DNA from: Vicugna pacos
Lineage: Eukaryota; Chordata; Mammalia; Artiodactyla; Camelidae
DNA: 64,000 bases
NCBI RefSeq assembly: GCF_048564905.1
Contig: NC_132995.1
Span: 60,938,639-61,002,638 of the forward strand
Reading direction: 5' to 3'
Shown: positions 61,690 through 64,000 of the stretch, in pieces
How positions within the stretch are numbered: the first letter of the stretch is position 1
Layout of the letters: each line of letters begins with the position of its first letter
Notes under the pieces: model-generated
The model's database searches: none
What the model was told of the DNA's origin: nothing
What the model saw: the letters and a program-made list of their open reading frames with translations, nothing else
Translations under genes and position numbers: made by a program

Positions 61690-63450
61690 CTACACATTCA
61701 AATAAAATTTTTATTATGAATTGCATTACATATACAGCAAAGTGTAAAAGACAGAAATGTGTATCTTAATGATTTATTATAAAGCAAATGCATGGAAACT
61801 CCCACTGAGGTCAAGAAACAACATTCTCAGCCCCCAGAAACCCATCTGCCCTTTCCCTGTTACAACTTCTTCCCTCCTGCCTAAAAGTTACCATTAATGC
61901 CATTCTGACATTAATTATGTTCACTTCCTTCTTTTCTCATATTTTTAGTATATACTTCTCCTTTACTACTGATTTTATAAGACACGTTAAGGAGTAGTCC
62001 CTCCTTTATCATTCTCTGGAATGATTTGTGTAAAAATTAAAATTATTTCTCCCTTCAATAATTGGTAGAATTTGCTGATAAGGCCATCTGATTCTGAAGT
62101 TTTCTTTGTGAGAAGGATTTTCTCTATAAATTTCATTTCTTTAGTTTAATAGTTTAATTGCAGATTCAGTTTCTTTAACCATTCCATACTATTCGCTTTT
62201 TTTTGTTTCTTGTGTTAGTTTTTAGTAAGTTGTATTTTTCTAGGAATTTATTTCATCAAAATTTTCAAATTTATTGGCATAAAGATTTTATAAAATTTTT
62301 CATTACCTTGTTAACATGTGCAGGATCAGTTGTAATATCCGCTTTTTAATTCATAATGCTGGCTACCTCCCCACCCCCCCTCTATTGGATTCCCCAGGGA
62401 TTTATCAATTTTATTAGTCTTTGCAAAGAACCCAGCTCTGGCTTTGTTGATCCTTTCTACTAATTGTTTTCTGGGTCATTCATTTCTGCTCTTTGTGGGC
62501 TTCTTTCAACTTTCAACTTCTTTCAACTTTCTTCGGCCCTATTTTTTTTTTTAATTTCTTGTATCTTCTTATAAAGGTACTTATTAATTTTCAGTCTTTC
62601 TTCTTTCTAATATATCCATTTAAGTCTATAAACCACACTCTAAGTACAATTTTAACTGCATAGTATAGCATTATTTTTTATGTAATTTAGTTCAAAATAT
62701 TTTCTGATTTCCATGATGACTTCCTCTTTGATTTGGAAATTTATTTATTCCACTTAATTGTGTATTTCTTAACTTCCAATCATATGAAGATTATCTTTCT
62801 ATCAATGATTTCTGGCATAATTGCATCGTGGCCAGAGAATATTCTCTGTGTGATTTCACCCCTTTGAAACATTTTTCAGTTCCTGAATTTCTGTTTATTT
62901 TTCATATCTCCTGTATTATTTATAGTTTCTAATTCTCTGCCCAAAATTTAAATATAGTTTTTTTTATCTTTGAGAATGGTCTAAAGTAGTTACCTTAAAG
63001 TCTTTCTCAGGTAATCCCAGTGTCTAGAACTTCTGGATATCTGTTTTTATTATCTGTTTTTTATGCTATATCATGTTCATATTGTCTTGTTTTGTCTTAT
63101 GCCCAATTTTCTTTGACTACATGCCAGATATTTTACCTGAAAAATGTTAGAAATAGCTTGAAACCTCAAATAATATTACCTTCCTTCAGAGAGGATTTTC
63201 TTTGTCCATAGATGCCTGGAAGAAGCACTAGCAGGACAGGATCCCCTCAATTCAGTTTCAGGAATTAATGTTTTCTGGTCTATCCAGATGACTTGAAACT
63301 GGACTGGGTCCATGAAACTGTTGGGTTTTTTTTTTCTGGTTCACCCTTATTCCTAAGGTGCAGCCCTTCAGGGTCCCAATCCAGTCCTAAAGGTTTGCCA
63401 GGGCTCTCACCCTTGATAGGCCTTGAACTTTGATTTTTGTTCCTCTAGTC
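61690..63450 (-). mobile_element. Old L1M fragment(s)
   Basis: 61690-62000 resembles a reversed L1 3' UTR (CATGGAAACTCCCACTGAGG, TTACCATTAATGCCATTCTGACATTAATTATG). From 62030 the reversed ORF2 pattern appears (GGTAGAATTTGCTGATAAGGCCATCTGATTCTG, ATTGCATCGTGGCCAGAGAATATTC), then a 5' region-like part (GACTACATGCCAGATATTTTACC). Probably one interrupted or two adjacent elements. ST7L intron 11, antisense. Confidence 0.75.
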
Positions 63451-63599
63451 TTATGAAAGTGGCAAAATGGCTGAACAGCCTTCTAGCCATGTTTTCCAGA
63501 ATTGGCAAATGTCTCTAGAATAAAAGAAGCTCCAAGTGTAGCTTACTTTTCTTATTTCTGCCTTCTTTGGACTATGGCCTAGTAATTCTTTACCTTTTT

Positions 63600-63726
63600 T
63601 TTATTTTAATTTTTTTTAAATTGAAGTATAGTCTGTTTATAATGTAGTGTTAATTTCTGGTGTACAGCATAGTGACTCAAATGTATATATATATATATAA
63701 GTGTGTATATATATATATATAATATA

Positions 63727-63774
<48 letters not shown>

Positions 63775-63860
63775 CTTTTCATATTCATTTTCCATTATAG
63801 GCTATTACTGGTTATTGAATATAGTTCCCTGTACTCTTTACCCTTTGTAAATTCTCTGAT
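63600..63860 (-). mobile_element. Younger L1 3' end
   Basis: T-rich tail, then AAATTGAAGTATAGTCTGTTTATAATGTAGTG, TTCTGGTGTACAGCATAGTG and GAATATAGTTCCCTGTACTC match the reversed 3' UTR of the L1 lineage active in cetartiodactyls. A (TA)n(TG)n(TA)n tract at about 63683-63774 interrupts it. Confidence 0.85.
63683..63774 (+). repeat. (TA)n(TG)n(TA)n compound microsatellite
   Basis: Alternating purine-pyrimidine tract with TG in the middle and TA runs on both sides; self-complementary in parts. Likely length-variable. Confidence 0.95.
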
Positions 63861-64000
63861 ATATTTGATTTGATTTTTTAAAATATTTTGACCAGCTTTC
63901 CTAGCTGTCTAGGAGGGCTGGTCTGAATTACCCAGCCTTCCATTATGGGAAGGAGAGTTATGAAAATACTTTTATATGAAATGCTCTGCTCTCTTGTGCT

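Overview
The window is vertebrate nuclear DNA: AT-rich, with long introns, GT-AG splice sites, one CpG-rich promoter and dense interspersed repeats. The best taxonomic clue is a tRNA-derived SINE found five times, with a head reading TAGCTCAGTGGTAGAG on the minus strand and a GGTTCAAT-like B box. I recognise this as the camelid-type SINE (alpaca, llama, camel). Together with L2, MIR, MER5, Tigger-like and L1M fossils it points to a camelid genome. Species cannot be fixed by eye.

Two protein-coding genes share a divergent CpG-rich promoter (start codons about 0.7 kb apart, 30207 and 30919). Leftward on the minus strand is CAPZA1 (F-actin capping protein alpha-1): coding exons 1-5, residues 1-142 of about 286, with the rest beyond the left edge. 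Rightward on the plus strand is ST7L (suppression of tumorigenicity 7-like): coding exons 1-11, residues 1-416 of roughly 575, with the rest beyond the right edge. All exon joins keep frame and both proteins read through without a stop, so both look functional. The same pairing exists in human (CAPZA1/ST7L near WNT2B), echoing the paralogous CAPZA2/ST7/WNT2 block.

Region by region: 1-30168 is CAPZA1 introns with exons 2-5, mostly old L1, L2, MIR, MER5 and Tigger-like debris, one SINE joined to an L1 tail, one truncated SINE and one probable solo LTR. 30169-31126 holds both first exons and the promoter. 31127-64000 is ST7L introns and exons 2-11, with a nearly full-length old L1 in intron 6 (about 48.5-54.7 kb) and L1 debris in introns 4 and 11.

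Most noteworthy: (1) a 528-bp, about 99% identical inverted repeat (37453-37980 and 39197-39724) whose arms sit in introns 3 and 4 and bracket ST7L exon 4, a 55-nt frame-shifting exon with a weak donor; (2) a tailless 5'-half tRNA-Lys(CTT) retropseudogene in intron 7 with a perfect 16-bp duplication at an L1-type TTAAAA site; (3) both start codons lying in YY1-like CAAGATGGC motifs. No prokaryotic-type system, CRISPR array or intact mobile element was found. Repeat limits are estimates by eye from remembered family consensus sequences.
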